A stretch of 64,000 bases of DNA from NCBI GenBank assembly GCA_035517495.1, contig DATIYT010000032.1, positions 23,885 through 87,884 of the forward strand, in the 5' to 3' direction. Made by a program: the position numbers and the translations under genes. Each line of letters begins with the position of its first letter. Position 1 is the first letter of the stretch. Origin of the DNA: DASZHJ01 sp035517495 (GTDB lineage: Bacteria > Pseudomonadota > Alphaproteobacteria > ATCC43930 > CGMCC-115725). This document shows, one piece after another, positions 37,002 to 46,075 of this stretch. The notes under the pieces are model-generated. The model ran no database searches. It worked only from the letters and a program-made list of their open reading frames with translations, and had not been told where the DNA came from.

Positions 37002-37430
37002 TTAGTCACGAGGTAGGGACCGGTCCAATCTCAACAGCTTACGAGGGCGGCCATTGCCGTTGACGGCGACAAAAACGAATTCCGCCTCCGTGACCTTGAC
37101 CCGGTTACCTTGGCCTTGGCGAAGCACCCACACATCGACGTGAAGCGTTATCGAAGTTCTGCCGATCCGCTCCACGTCGGTGTAGCAGCAGACGACGTCG
37201 CCGACATTTATCGGCTGCATGAACGTGATGTTCGAGACGGCCACTGTCACCACCGGACCGTTCGCGTGTCTCGTCGCGGTCATCCCACCGGCCGCGTCCA
37301 TGAGCGACATGGTCCAGCCGCCGAACATGTTGCCGAGCGCATTGGTATCAGCCGGCATCGCCAGAGTACGGGATGCAAGTTGGCCCCTCGGCTCGACAAC
37401 GGTACTCGATGGTTGGCGGGCATTCTGCAT
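37002..37430 (-). CDS. acyl-CoA thioesterase (hotdog fold)
   Basis: The 142-residue product matches YciA/BFIT-type thioesterases: TNALGNMFGGWTMSLMDAAGG includes the active-site Asp helix, and FMQPINVGDVVCCYTDVERIG forms the next strands. It hydrolyses acyl-CoA. GGAGAG before the ATG at 37430 supports the start. It lies 32 bases after the antiporter stop on the same strand. Confidence 0.85.
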   Translation of the reverse strand: MQNARQPSSTVVEPRGQLASRTLAMPADTNALGNMFGGWTMSLMDAAGGMTATRHANGPVVTVAVSNITFMQPINVGDVVCCYTDVERIGRTSITLHVDVWVLRQGQGNRVKVTEAEFVFVAVNGNGRPRKLLRLDRSLPRD

Positions 37431-37462
37431 GCATATGCTCTCCACGGGTCGGATCGTTCTGC

Positions 37463-39160
37463 TCAGCTCATCAGCAAGATGATCACCACACCCCAAACCG
37501 CTAACACGATTCGTCCCACCGCATAGGTGATCGTGTAGCCGAGCGCTGGCACGCTACTCCTCGCCTCGTGCTGGAGAGCGCCCAGAGCCGCGGTCGTTGT
37601 GCGTGCACCAGCGCAAGCTCCCAGCAAGATTCCCGGATGGAATTTAAAGATATACTTCCCAGCGTAGATCCCCACTATCAACGGAACCATCGACACGACG
37701 ATGCCGGCCAGGAACAAGTCGATCCCATAAGCCTGCAAGCCGGAAAACAAGCCAGGTCCGGCATTGATGCCGACAACCGCAACGAAGCCATTCAGTCCGA
37801 CATTGTTAAAAACCCATAGTGCCGGAGCTGGGATGCGTCCGAAGGTGCGATGAACGGACCGAAGGTAGCCGCAAACGAGACCCGCGACGAGCGCCCCGAC
37901 GCTCGAGCTGAAGCTCAAGGGAATTCCGCCAATATGGACGGTGATCGTGCCGAGCAGAGCGCCTATTACAATGCCGGCACCCATGAAGACCATGTCGGAC
38001 GTCGACGTCGCGCGGTCGGCGTATCCAAGCAGCTTGGCTGCCTTCTCAACGTCCTTTTTTGCGCCGACAAGCGTGAGGACATCATCGCGATGAACTTCGA
38101 AATCTGGATGAAAGGGTAGCTCGTGCCCACTGCGGGTTATCTTGGTAAGGAAGATGCCGCTTCCAGGATGCGCCAGGTATTTCGACCGGAGCTGCTGCAC
38201 GGTATTCCCGGCGACGGCTCTGTCTCTGATGACAACGTCCAACTCCTCAGTCGGAAAGCTCAAGAGCTCGGCGTCCTCCACCTCGGGACCTATCTTGCCC
38301 TCGGCTGCCAGCAAAGCATCGATGTGGCCGCCTATGGCGAGCGTCGCGCCCTGAGAAAGGATCGTGTTGGGCTCGCACTCAATAATGGCGCCCTCCTGCC
38401 GAACTTGCCTGACTACGCACCCTTGGTCCCCAAGGGCGGCCTCGAGTTCGCTCACGGTTTTCCCGACGAAAGGCGAATTGGTCAGGCGAAAGGCTCGAGC
38501 CTCGAGGGCGCGATAGGCCGTGCCGACCCCCGGCTCAGCGTTGCCGACGCCCAGCTTCTTCTCGAGTTCTTTGCAGGCTGCGGCCAGATCAATACGCAAC
38601 AGCTTGGGGCCGATCGAGGCGAGAAACCACGCGGCACCTGCGGTCCCAAAGGGATATGTGACGGCGTACGCGATGGCAGTCAGGGCAGCCATCTGCTTCG
38701 TGGCATCGGCGCTCAGTCCAAGCTGCCCAAGATTGGCCGTCGCCACCCCAAGCGTCCCCGAGTTGGTGTAGCCTCCTGCCAGCAACCCAGCGGTCAAACC
38801 TGGGTTGTAGCCGAGTAGCTTTCCCATCCCGTAGGCGGACAGAAGTCCTACGACAGCAAGCAAGATGGCGAAGGCAACCTGTGGTAATCCGTCGCTCTTC
38901 AGCCCACGGAAAAACTGAGGTCCGACGCTGAATCCCACCGCAAAGAGAAACATCAGGAAGAAGGTGCCTTGCACGGTCGGTGAGACGACGATGTGCAACT
39001 GGCCGATCAGGAGGCCGGCAATCAACGTGCTGGTGACGGCCCCTAAACTAAAGCTCCCGAACTTTAGGCCGCCGAACCAAAAGCCGATGGCCAGCGTCAG
39101 GAAAATGGTGATCTCGGGTTGTTCGCGCAGGGTCGAAACGATCGCATCTATCGCACTCAT
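37463..39160 (-). CDS. aspT: AspT-type aspartate:alanine antiporter
   Basis: The 565-residue product has two membrane blocks, each ending in the family-type stretch GGYTNSGTLGVATANLG or ACAGARTTTAALGALQ, separated by a cytosolic region with two RCK_C-like domains (about residues 210-370). This is the AAEx layout of AspT. Such carriers exchange aspartate for alanine or a dicarboxylate for a product, and can generate proton motive force when coupled to decarboxylation. The malic enzyme lies 122 bases upstream on the same strand. This suggests uptake of malate or another dicarboxylate may be the real role. Confidence 0.82.
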   Translation of the reverse strand: MSAIDAIVSTLREQPEITIFLTLAIGFWFGGLKFGSFSLGAVTSTLIAGLLIGQLHIVVSPTVQGTFFLMFLFAVGFSVGPQFFRGLKSDGLPQVAFAILLAVVGLLSAYGMGKLLGYNPGLTAGLLAGGYTNSGTLGVATANLGQLGLSADATKQMAALTAIAYAVTYPFGTAGAAWFLASIGPKLLRIDLAAACKELEKKLGVGNAEPGVGTAYRALEARAFRLTNSPFVGKTVSELEAALGDQGCVVRQVRQEGAIIECEPNTILSQGATLAIGGHIDALLAAEGKIGPEVEDAELLSFPTEELDVVIRDRAVAGNTVQQLRSKYLAHPGSGIFLTKITRSGHELPFHPDFEVHRDDVLTLVGAKKDVEKAAKLLGYADRATSTSDMVFMGAGIVIGALLGTITVHIGGIPLSFSSSVGALVAGLVCGYLRSVHRTFGRIPAPALWVFNNVGLNGFVAVVGINAGPGLFSGLQAYGIDLFLAGIVVSMVPLIVGIYAGKYIFKFHPGILLGACAGARTTTAALGALQHEARSSVPALGYTITYAVGRIVLAVWGVVIILLMS

Positions 39161-39282
39161 GTCGGCGGTTCCTTCAAAGGGATCGAATGGCCCGGACGGA
39201 CGACCGTGACCGTCCGGGCCCAAAGGTCGGCAGGGAATGGAATGATCCGGACGGACAACGTACGACCGCCCGCATCCAAAGA

Positions 39283-40938
39283 TCAGTACTGGGGCTTGTA
39301 GAGTTGTCCCTCGATCCAGGCGCGGATATCGCGAGGACGCTCGGCACTCGCCAGGCCTTTGTCGAACATGAACTCCGCAATCCGTGCTGCCGTCGTGACT
39401 TCGGTTTCGAGGATGTTCGCTTGGGTCGGGAATAACCTCCCTGCCGCGCGAAGATCCTTGTCGACTTGGTCAGCGGTGGCCTCGGCCGCGACGATGAAGC
39501 ACTCGTCGGTCAGTAGCTTCGGTCGCGCTACATAGGTTGCGAGCCCGATCGCTGGATAGATGTAGAAATTGTTGGCTTGGCCGGGGTGGAAGGTCTTTCC
39601 GCCGATCGTTACGTCCGGGAACTGCACTCCCGCGGCGAACAGCGCCTTGCCCTTGGACCAGGTGTAGGCCTGCTCCGCCGTGCACTCCGCCTTGAATGTC
39701 GGATTGGACAGCGCGAAGATGATTGGCCGGGCATTCAGCCGGCTCATCGTCTCGACGACCTTCTTGGTGAAGGCTCCGCCCTTGGTGCTGACGCCGATCA
39801 GGACGGTCGGCTTCAGTGTCTCGATGGTTTGGACGAGGTCCTTCGATGGCGCTGCTTTGTGTGCATAGACCCTCTGCGCGTCTGTCAGGTCGGTGCGCGA
39901 TGCCTCAACAAGCCCGTTGATATCGAACATCGAGATCCGCCCACGGGCATCATCGATCGAAAGCCCCTTGGTCTGCATAGCCGCGACGAGCAGGTTGGAG
40001 ATGCCGATCGCGGCCGAGCCCGCTCCTAGGAACAGGATTCGCTGGTCGGTCAGCTTGCCCTGGATGATCTGCAACGCCGTCGTCAAACCCGCGAGCCCAA
40101 TCGAAGCGGTGCCCTGGATGTCGTCGTTATAGCAAAGGACCTTCTCCTTATATCGCTTGAGCAGACGAACGGCGTCGGTCCCCTTCCAGTCCTCGAAGTG
40201 GATGCAGCATCCGGGGAAAACCTGCTGTACGGCTTGAACGAACTCCTCGACGAGCTCGTCGAGTTCCTTCTCCGTCGGTTGCTCTTCGCGACTGCCGAGA
40301 TACAGCGGGTCGGCACGAAGCGTCTTGTTGGAAGTCCCGATGTCGAACAATACCGGGAGAAGGCAGTCGGGCGGAACCGCTGCGCAGGCGGTGTAAAGCT
40401 GCAACTTCCCGATCGGGATGCCCATTCCGTTGGCGCCGATGTCGCCAAGCCCCAAAATGCGCCCGCCCGAAGAAACGCAAATGAAGCGGACATCCTGTTT
40501 CGGCCAGTTGCGCAGCACCTCGGCTATACGGCCTTTCATTTTCCGCGTAATATACATTCCGTTCGACCGTCGATAGATGTGACCGAAGGCAAGGCACGCG
40601 TCGGCTACCGTCGGATCGTAGAGGATGGGCACGAAACGCGCGGGGTCCGACATCACGGTGCGGTAAAAGAGCGTCTCGTTCTGCTCGGACAGTCCGATCA
40701 AGTAGATGTATCGCTCGAGGTCGTTCGGTTTGACGTCGAGGTGCTGAAGCACCCGCTCAACCTGCCGATCCAGGTTTTCCACCGACGGCGGCAAAAGCCC
40801 CTCCAGCTTGTATTTGTGTCGCTCCTCCTCGTCGAACGCCGTTTCTTTGTTGACGGCGGGATCGTGCAGCAACGCGACGCCGCGGAACGCGTAAGAATGA
40901 TCGCTCTTGTGATTTCGGGCGTGTACAGCAACAGTCAT
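39283..40938 (-). CDS. maeA: NAD-dependent malic enzyme
   Basis: The 551-residue product is of the large malic-enzyme class. LERYIYLIGLSEQNETLFYR is the N-terminal domain. FICVSSGGRILGLGDIGANGMG and CYNDDIQGTASIGLAGL hold the metal- and malate-binding residues. ILFLGAGSAAIGISNLLVAA is the nucleotide site, and AAAIG rather than a fused phosphotransacetylase domain follows, so it is MaeA-like. It decarboxylates malate to pyruvate. AAAGGAG eight bases upstream supports the ATG at 40938. Confidence 0.93.
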   Translation of the reverse strand: MTVAVHARNHKSDHSYAFRGVALLHDPAVNKETAFDEEERHKYKLEGLLPPSVENLDRQVERVLQHLDVKPNDLERYIYLIGLSEQNETLFYRTVMSDPARFVPILYDPTVADACLAFGHIYRRSNGMYITRKMKGRIAEVLRNWPKQDVRFICVSSGGRILGLGDIGANGMGIPIGKLQLYTACAAVPPDCLLPVLFDIGTSNKTLRADPLYLGSREEQPTEKELDELVEEFVQAVQQVFPGCCIHFEDWKGTDAVRLLKRYKEKVLCYNDDIQGTASIGLAGLTTALQIIQGKLTDQRILFLGAGSAAIGISNLLVAAMQTKGLSIDDARGRISMFDINGLVEASRTDLTDAQRVYAHKAAPSKDLVQTIETLKPTVLIGVSTKGGAFTKKVVETMSRLNARPIIFALSNPTFKAECTAEQAYTWSKGKALFAAGVQFPDVTIGGKTFHPGQANNFYIYPAIGLATYVARPKLLTDECFIVAAEATADQVDKDLRAAGRLFPTQANILETEVTTAARIAEFMFDKGLASAERPRDIRAWIEGQLYKPQY

Positions 40939-41071
40939 CGGACAACTCCTTTGATTAGACGTCGTGATGTGTTGGTTGAGGTGGCGGGCGACGTCGGTGG
41001 TCCCGCACCGGGACTCAGTGTTGACTATCTTGCCGGGGTCAGCTGGGCCGACCTCGGAGGAGGACGACAGC

Positions 41072-41341
41072 ATGGCAGACGCTCGGGACCGCCGATATTG
41101 GGCCCGCGGGCAGACTCATCATGCGAACGTGGAAGGATACCGATACCCTAGTTGGGGCGGACAGCTTGAGGTACCTGAATCGAACCTACGGGTTTTACGC
41201 CGACAAGCACAAGAACCAGAGCCAGCAGCGGCGCCCAGACCACAGGCTCGCGCAGCGCATGAACAATGTGGCTCACGAAGGTCGGTGTGCCCCCGCCTGC
41301 CGCAACTCTCTTGGCGCCCATGCCGGCGGACAGAAGCATGA
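41072..41341 (+). CDS. micro-ORF of the repeated element, copy C, with run-on tail
   Basis: The first 34 codons repeat the micro-ORF at 35184 (MADARDRRYWARGQTHHAN) after the same GGAGGA ribosome site. The original stop is lost, and the frame runs on for another 55 codons across the antisense of a decayed transporter, so the tail is not real protein sequence. The upstream double hairpin of copy B is absent; instead GTCCCG-CAC-CGGGAC lies about 70 bases before the ATG. Confidence 0.35.
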   Translation: MADARDRRYWARGQTHHANVEGYRYPSWGGQLEVPESNLRVLRRQAQEPEPAAAPRPQARAAHEQCGSRRSVCPRLPQLSWRPCRRTEA

Positions 41342-41764
41342 GCGTGACTGGAACCTGGATCAGGTTCATCATCAGGCTCGGAACCGAAATCGGAATCGCG
41401 CTCGCCGCTCCGAACAGGTGTCCGAGCACTGGTACGCCGACGAATGGAACGGCCGGCCCTCCGATTGCCAGCGCCTGGAGCGAGGACGTGATAAGGTCGC
41501 GTCCGCATAAGTATCGCGCGATCACAAGGACGATCGCATATGTGCCGGCCATGCTCAGCAGAATGGCGAGAGCAGCGGGCCTTGCGCAAGAACATCGTCA
41601 CGCTGCGTGCTCATCATCCCAGCGAACAGGTTGAGTGGCAGTGCATAAAGCATGACCATCCGATTCAAGATGGCCGCCTGCTTGCCGTCGAAGTCCTGGT
41701 GCCAGCCGGCCGCGAAGCCGAGCATTAACGTCACAACGATTGGAAGAAGCGCGCCAACATGGTC
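41148..41764 (-). pseudogene. AEC-family (auxin-efflux-carrier-like) transporter, frameshifted
   Basis: The N-terminal piece reads VGALLPIVVTLMLGFAAGWH and LNRMVMLYALPLNLFAGMMS up to about 41560. The frame then changes and continues as TYAIVLVIARYLCGRDLITS, LQALAIGGPAVPFVGVPVLG and LREPVVWAPLLALVLVLVG. This is a malonate/malate-type AEC permease of about 310 residues broken by one frameshift near 41560-41580, with its last helices replaced by repeat copy C. Its site next to malic enzyme fits a former C4-dicarboxylate carrier. Confidence 0.78.
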
Positions 41765-42009
41765 GAGATCACGGCGATTCCTCGCTTTTGCTTCCGGGAC
41801 GCGCAGGGCATCGACGCGAACTGTTTTCGCCGGAGTGGGCGTTTTGTTATTGCACGAACGGAGGATTCTCCTGCCTCCAGGCACAACGTTTCTAAGTCTT
41901 CGTACAAATCGAGAGTCGCACCGCCTCACGTTCGACAAGTCAACTCGGCGATGGCGAAATCTGGAAATCTGGCGCGATCGAGCGAATCAATCGGCCCAGC
42001 GGAACGTCG

Positions 42010-42090
42010 GGACGACGGCAGATCGTGTTGCCCCGATGAGTCTCAACCGTGATTTCGCTGATGCCGATATCGGCTGCAATCTGAACTAAG
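42010..42090 (-). pseudogene. fragment of a FixJ-like DNA-binding domain
   Basis: The minus strand reads ADIGISEITVETHRGN, matching ADIGVSEVTVKVHRSN of the FixJ-like regulators at 11833 and 46088. Only one helix-turn-helix is left. The surrounding 41939-42304 shows no other gene. Confidence 0.6.
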
Positions 42091-42313
42091 GTTAACCGCT
42101 GTCAAACAAAGGTCCATTCCATAGGTACACGCGCGCAATAGCATGCGCGACTCGAAATCCGCGAGGGTCGGGCATTACGGTTCTGCGGAACCTCGCTGGA
42201 CGGGGAAGAAATGAACCTTATCGACGCCGCCAGCAAGAGAGGACTCGCGATGCGGAAAGGCGCGAGGCAGGCCGACGGGCCAGGTAAGCATCCAAAGAAG
42301 TGCGGTGGAATCA

Positions 42314-42502
42314 ATGGCAGTCGACTTTGTTACGCGCAGCCCAGAAGCAGCTGCGATTCCCATCCAGACCGACGTTCAGCGCGATTCGGATCGGGGCTTG
42401 GTCCTGCTGATCCAAACCGGTGCAGTTCTCGACAGCGCCTTCTGGCTCGCCCTCTTGGTTGCGACGTGGGTCGTGATCCGATGCCTCTCTCTGTCTCTGT
42501 GA
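42314..42502 (+). CDS. possible small single-pass membrane protein (62 residues)
   Basis: A hydrophilic first half (VTRSPEAAAIPIQTDVQRDS) is followed by one membrane segment (LDSAFWLALLVATWVVIRCL). The ribosome site is weak, and a GTG nine bases earlier is an alternative start. I do not recognise it. Bases 42503-42664 after it hold nothing visible. Confidence 0.4.
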   Translation: MAVDFVTRSPEAAAIPIQTDVQRDSDRGLVLLIQTGAVLDSAFWLALLVATWVVIRCLSLSL

Positions 42503-42664
42503 CAACTATTGGCGAGGAGAGTACGCCCGATCAGTTACAGCCTGACCTCGCGCAGGCATCAGGAAGCCCCTCTCGGGTATGCACGCGCCGGGGCGAGACT
42601 GCCTCATCGTCCACGCCAACGCATCGCGAGACATGATGGCGCCAGTCCGAACTTGAGTTCACAG

Positions 42665-42832
42665 TTATCGCAGCAAAATTAGCATCGTGGCAGAAATGAT
42701 GGCTCCCCAAGCTAAGAGTGAGACGAGCGCACCGAAGAGAATTGCTGCGCGCGCTGATATGCGGAATCGTTGATCTAGAGTGGCATTTGAGATCACGGCT
42801 GGCTCACCATGCATTTGCTCGATGAACCTCAT
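42665..42832 (-). CDS. possible small membrane protein (55 residues) under copy E promoter
   Basis: The ORF starts MRFIEQMHGEPAV and has a C-terminal membrane helix (AILFGALVSLLAWGAIISAT). Its first codons and upstream region are shared with the region just before the AraC gene, which reads MRLIEAG in the same place. A degenerate TAAACC box lies about 70 bases upstream. No strong ribosome site is present, so confidence is modest. Confidence 0.4.
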   Translation of the reverse strand: MRFIEQMHGEPAVISNATLDQRFRISARAAILFGALVSLLAWGAIISATMLILLR

Positions 42833-42927
42833 CTTGGGGGAGTCTGAGCCGCCGTCGCTATTGCACGCGGGTAATGGAGGAATGAGCCTCGGTCGGGCTG
42901 CGCTAAGCCTTGGTTCACAAGCTAGGG
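42815..42927. repeat. repeated regulatory element, first half (copy E), split by an insertion sequence
   Basis: The segment aligns with 34996-35105 of copy B: CGATGAACCTCATCTTGG, TATTGCACGCGGGT and CTAAGCCTTGGTTCAC correspond in order. It breaks off at CTAGGG, where the IS5-family element begins. The other half resumes at 45912. The palindromic box (42902-42917) is degenerate. Confidence 0.75.
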
Positions 42928-42997
42928 AGTCGTCCGTGAAGAACGCGGATTGTGCTGAGTGATGGGCACAATCGGGTCGGTTTGAGTAATCGAATTT

Positions 42998-43032
42998 GCA
43001 AGAAAGCGAGGTGTCGAGCCTCGCTTTCTTGC
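42998..43032. terminator. strong hairpin near the left end of the IS5-family element
   Basis: GCAAGAAAGCGAGG and CCTCGCTTTCTTGC form a perfect 14-base-pair stem with a seven-base loop. Such a structure ahead of a transposase may block read-through transcription or hide the ribosome site. It has no T-tract, so classical termination is not certain. Confidence 0.5.
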
Positions 43033-43100
43033 GTTTTGGGATTCCGCTTTGTCGCGGTTCGTGATTCGATTCCCTGCGTGATGCACGGCGGAGGGAACGC

Positions 43101-43304
43101 ATGGGACGACCGCGAGACGAGCGGCAGAAAGACCTGCTGCGCCCGGCACTGGAAGAGATCATCGACCTGGGCCATCCGCTGGTGCGGCTGGGTGAGCAGA
43201 TCGACTGGCAGTTCCTCGACGGGCGCTTCAGTTCGGTGTGCGCGCCCGGTCCCGGACAGCCTGGCTTGCCGACGCGGCTGGTGGCGGGCCTCTTCATTCT
43301 GAAG
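43101..43304 (+). pseudogene. IS5-family transposase, N-terminal 68 codons
   Basis: MGRPRDERQKDLLRPALEEI and the following IDWQFLDGRFSSVCAPGPGQ are the N-terminal DUF772-type region. The frame reaches VAGLFILK and is then cut by the IS110-family insertion after CTGAAG. Joining to CACATGCAC at 44748 restores an open frame (LFILKHMHNLSDEVL). Confidence 0.88.
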
Positions 43305-43419
43305 ATGGGGTATTCGGCCGGCCGGTGCCCTTTCCTGGAAGGCAGGTGCTGCGCTTCAGGCTGATGATAGAGGCGGTCTGCGTTGTGGCAGCCACAAACA
43401 TCAGAAGGAGAAGCGCAGG

Positions 43420-44451
43420 ATGAAGCATCATGCCGGTCTGGACGTCTCCGTCAAAGAGACGTCCGTGTGCATCGTCGACGAGGGTGGCAAGGTGTGTCGC
43501 GAGATGAAGGTGCCGAGCCATCCCGAGGATCTCGTGCAGGCACTCAAAGATCCCGCCTGGCGTCTAGAGCGCGTCGGTCTCGAAGCCGGGCCACTGTCGC
43601 AATGGCTGTTCAGTGGCTTGGCGGAAGCGGGTTTGCCGGTGGTGTGCATCGAGACGCGGCACACGAAAGCCTTTCTCCAGGCGCAGGTCAACAAGAGCGA
43701 CCGCAATGACGCACGTGGAATCGCGCAGATGATGCGTGTCAACCTGTTCCGACCTGTGCACGTAAAGACGCTAGCGAGCCAGAGGCGGCGCACCCTGCTG
43801 ACCGCGCGCAAGCTGTTGCAGGAGAAAGCCATTGCTGTCGATAACGACATCCGTGGCCTGCTACGGAACTTTGGCCTCAAAGTCGGACCCGTCGGTGCGT
43901 CCAAGTTTGAGGCACGCATCCGCGAGCTCATCGAAGACATGCCGGAACTTGCCGAGATCATCGGGCCACTGCTTGATGCCCGCCGGAAGCTGCGCGAGCT
44001 CTTTGCCCTCCTTCACCGCAAGCTCTTGGCGATCGTGCGGGATGACGCAGTGTGCCGGCGATTGATGACCGTCCCGGGAATCGGCCCTGTGGTATCCATG
44101 GCCTTCACCGCCACCGTCGACGTTCCGGCCCGCTTCAAGAACTCCAAGGTTGTCGGGGCGGCGCTTGGATTGACTCCGATCCTCAATCAATCCGGCGAGA
44201 GCAAACGCATCGGCAGAGTCTCGCTGTGTGGGGATGGAATGACGCGGACCCTTCTCTATGAGGCAGCTCAGGTAATGCTGACGCGGACGACCAAGTGGTC
44301 GTGGCTGAAAGCGTGGGCTATGAAAGTCGCGGCACGCCGCGGGATGCAGAAGGCGATTGTCGCCTTGGCTCGACGGCTGGCCGTCGTCTTGCATCGCATG
44401 TGGGTAAGCGGCACGGACTTCCGCTGGACAAGGGACGTGCAACCAACTTGA
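43420..44451 (+). CDS. IS110-family transposase
   Basis: The 343-residue product has an N-terminal DEDD RuvC-like domain (HHAGLDVSVKETSVCIVDEG, LEAGPLSQWLF, NKSDRNDARGIAQMM) and a C-terminal serine domain with MTVPGIGPVVSMAF and SKRIGRVSLCGDGMTRTLLY. The frame is intact and full length. It works with a structured guide RNA made from the element ends, as shown for IS110 relatives. Confidence 0.93.
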   Translation: MKHHAGLDVSVKETSVCIVDEGGKVCREMKVPSHPEDLVQALKDPAWRLERVGLEAGPLSQWLFSGLAEAGLPVVCIETRHTKAFLQAQVNKSDRNDARGIAQMMRVNLFRPVHVKTLASQRRRTLLTARKLLQEKAIAVDNDIRGLLRNFGLKVGPVGASKFEARIRELIEDMPELAEIIGPLLDARRKLRELFALLHRKLLAIVRDDAVCRRLMTVPGIGPVVSMAFTATVDVPARFKNSKVVGAALGLTPILNQSGESKRIGRVSLCGDGMTRTLLYEAAQVMLTRTTKWSWLKAWAMKVAARRGMQKAIVALARRLAVVLHRMWVSGTDFRWTRDVQPT

Positions 44452-44747
44452 TGCGAACAGCTCCACAATAGGCGAGTAGACCAGGAGGAGGCATCCACGG
44501 TTCCGCGCTGAGGCGGAGAGTTGTCCCTCGCGGGACGATGGACGAAGTGAGTTCGGTGCATGTGCTGTTCCTTGTGCTCCGCGAGCACAAAGGACGCCCT
44601 AAAGATTGTTCCACTTCGTTCTTCTGATCCCATCATGGAAGGGCCAAGGTGCCGATTCCGGAGAGAAGCGAGAGCCCGTAGGGACAAGTCCACGTCACAA
44701 TGCAGGCAGCCTGAAAGCTCTTGACCTCAAATGGCCGAATAGAGAAG
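44452..44747 (+). other. long non-coding right end of the IS110-family element, candidate guide (bridge) RNA region
   Basis: The 296 bases after the transposase have no gene but several perfect hairpins, such as TTGTGCTC-CGC-GAGCACAA (44572-44590) and GTCCC-TCGC-GGGAC near 44523. In IS1111-type elements the guide RNA comes from the 3' end. Assignment is by position and structure only. Confidence 0.45.
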
Positions 44748-45878
44748 CACATGCACAACCTCTCGGACGAGGTGCTGTGCGCGCGCTGGGTGGAGAACCC
44801 CTATTACCAATACTTCTGCGGCGAGCTGAGCTTCTGCCACAAGCTGCCGTTCGACCGCTCGTCGCTGACACGCTGGCGTCAGCGCTTGGGCGAGGAGCAA
44901 TTGCTGGCGCTAATCCAGGAGAGCCTATCGGTGGCGCACAAGACGGGCGCGGTCGAGAGCAAGGACCTGGAACGGGTGGTGGTCGATACTACGGTGCAAC
45001 CGAAGGCGATCGCCCATCCGACCGACGCGCGGCTGATGCACCGCGCGCTGGTCAAGCTGGTCGATCTCGCCAAGCGCAACGGCGTGCCGCTGCGGCAGAG
45101 CTATCTTCGCCTCGCCAAGCGCGCCGCCATCATGGTCGGCCGCTACACCCACGCGCATCAGTTCAAGCGCGCCCGCAAGGCGCTCAAGTTCCTGCGCACC
45201 AGGCTCGGCCGGGTCATCCGCGACATCCGCCGCAGGATCGACGGCAATCCCGATCTCGAAGCCCGCTTCAAGCACTTGCTCGATCTCGCCACTCGGGTAC
45301 GCCTGCAAGATCAGCGCCAGCGCGGGCCCAAGATTTATTCGCTGCACGCGCCCGAGGTCGAATGCATCGGCAAGGGCAAGGCCAGAGCGCCCTATGAGTT
45401 CGGCTGCAAAGTGTCGATCGCCACCTCGGCGACCGCTCCCAAGGGCGGCCAGTTCGTGCTCCACGCTAAGGCGCTGCACGGCAATCCCTATGACGGCCGC
45501 ACCCTCGGCCCCATGGTCGCCGCGCTGGAGCACCTCACCGGCGTCGAGACGCGACGCATCCATGTGGACAAGGGCTATCGCGGCCACAGCCACCCGCACA
45601 AGTTCCGCGTCTGGATCTCGGGTCAGGTGCGCCGCGTCACCAAAGTGATCCGCCGCGAGATGAAGCGCCGCGCCGCCGTCGAACCCGTCATCGGTCATCT
45701 CAAGGCCGAGCACCGCATGGAACGCAATCATCTCAAGGGACGCCAGGGTGACCGCATCAATGCCGTTCTCGCCGCTGCCGGACACAACTTCAGCCTGCTC
45801 CTGCGCTGGCTCGCAACGCTTTTGCGTGCCCTGATCCAGCTGCTCGCTGACGACAGCGCACCGTCAATCATCGCGTAA
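44748..45878 (+). pseudogene. IS5-family transposase, C-terminal 376 codons
   Basis: HMHNLSDEVLCARWVENPYY continues the interrupted transposase. The DDE residues can be seen in VVVDTTVQPKAI (first Asp), HVDKGYRGH (second Asp) and IGHLKAEHRMERN (Glu). An internal start (ATG at 44751) could still yield most of the catalytic domain, but the N-terminal DNA-binding part is separate. Confidence 0.85.
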
Positions 45879-45919
45879 ATCCAGCGCTACGAGCGATCTT
45901 CACGGACGACTAGGGAAAA

Positions 45920-45942
45920 AAGGCCCCGATCGACGGGGCCTT
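45920..45942 (-). terminator. Rho-independent terminator downstream of the second FixJ-like regulator
   Basis: AAGGCCCCG and CGGGGCCTT pair with a five-base loop, followed by six Ts on the minus strand. A second hairpin (GGTCGGC 45948-45954, GCCGACC 45966-45972) lies between it and the regulator gene. Confidence 0.7.
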
Positions 45943-45991
45943 AGTTTGGTCGGCGGGGGGAGGGAGCCGACCAGGGAGGGTGGACAGCAGC

Positions 45992-46075
45992 ATGGCAGAC
46001 GCGCGGGACCACCGATATTGGACGCGCGGACAGACTCGTTACCCAAACGTTAGCAAAGACGATACGTCGGTTTAG
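45992..46075 (+). CDS. 27-residue micro-ORF of the repeated element, copy D
   Basis: The ORF begins MADARDHRYWTRGQTRYPN and ends with DDTSV. It shares its start with the micro-ORFs at 35184 and 41072 but has a different end. A GGAGGG site lies upstream. It overlaps the 3' untranslated region of the regulator on the other strand. Confidence 0.35.
   Translation: MADARDHRYWTRGQTRYPNVSKDDTSV

Larger units (their letters stand above)
43305..44747. mobile_element. IS110-family (IS1111-like) insertion sequence
   Basis: The inserted segment is 1443 bases. GAAG occurs at both junctions, so the exact point is ambiguous by four bases. Sub-terminal inverted repeats TATTCGGCC (43311-43319) and GGCCGAATA (44733-44741) lie about six bases inside each end, a feature of the IS1111 group. 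The left non-coding end is about 115 bases and the right about 296 bases. The transposase is intact, so the element may be active. Confidence 0.82.
42928..45911. mobile_element. IS5-family insertion sequence, itself interrupted by an IS110-family element
   Basis: The ends are perfect 15-base inverted repeats: AGTCGTCCGTGAAGA on the left and its complement on the right. AGGG flanks both sides (42924-42927 and 45912-45915), the expected four-base target duplication. Without the inner element it would be about 1541 bases with one transposase of 444 residues. It split copy E/D of the repeated regulatory element. It cannot move on its own because its transposase gene is interrupted. Confidence 0.9.

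Noticed and set aside
41200..41341. C-terminal tail of the copy C micro-ORF as a real protein
   Set aside because: It is antisense to the decayed AEC carrier and differs completely from copies B and D.
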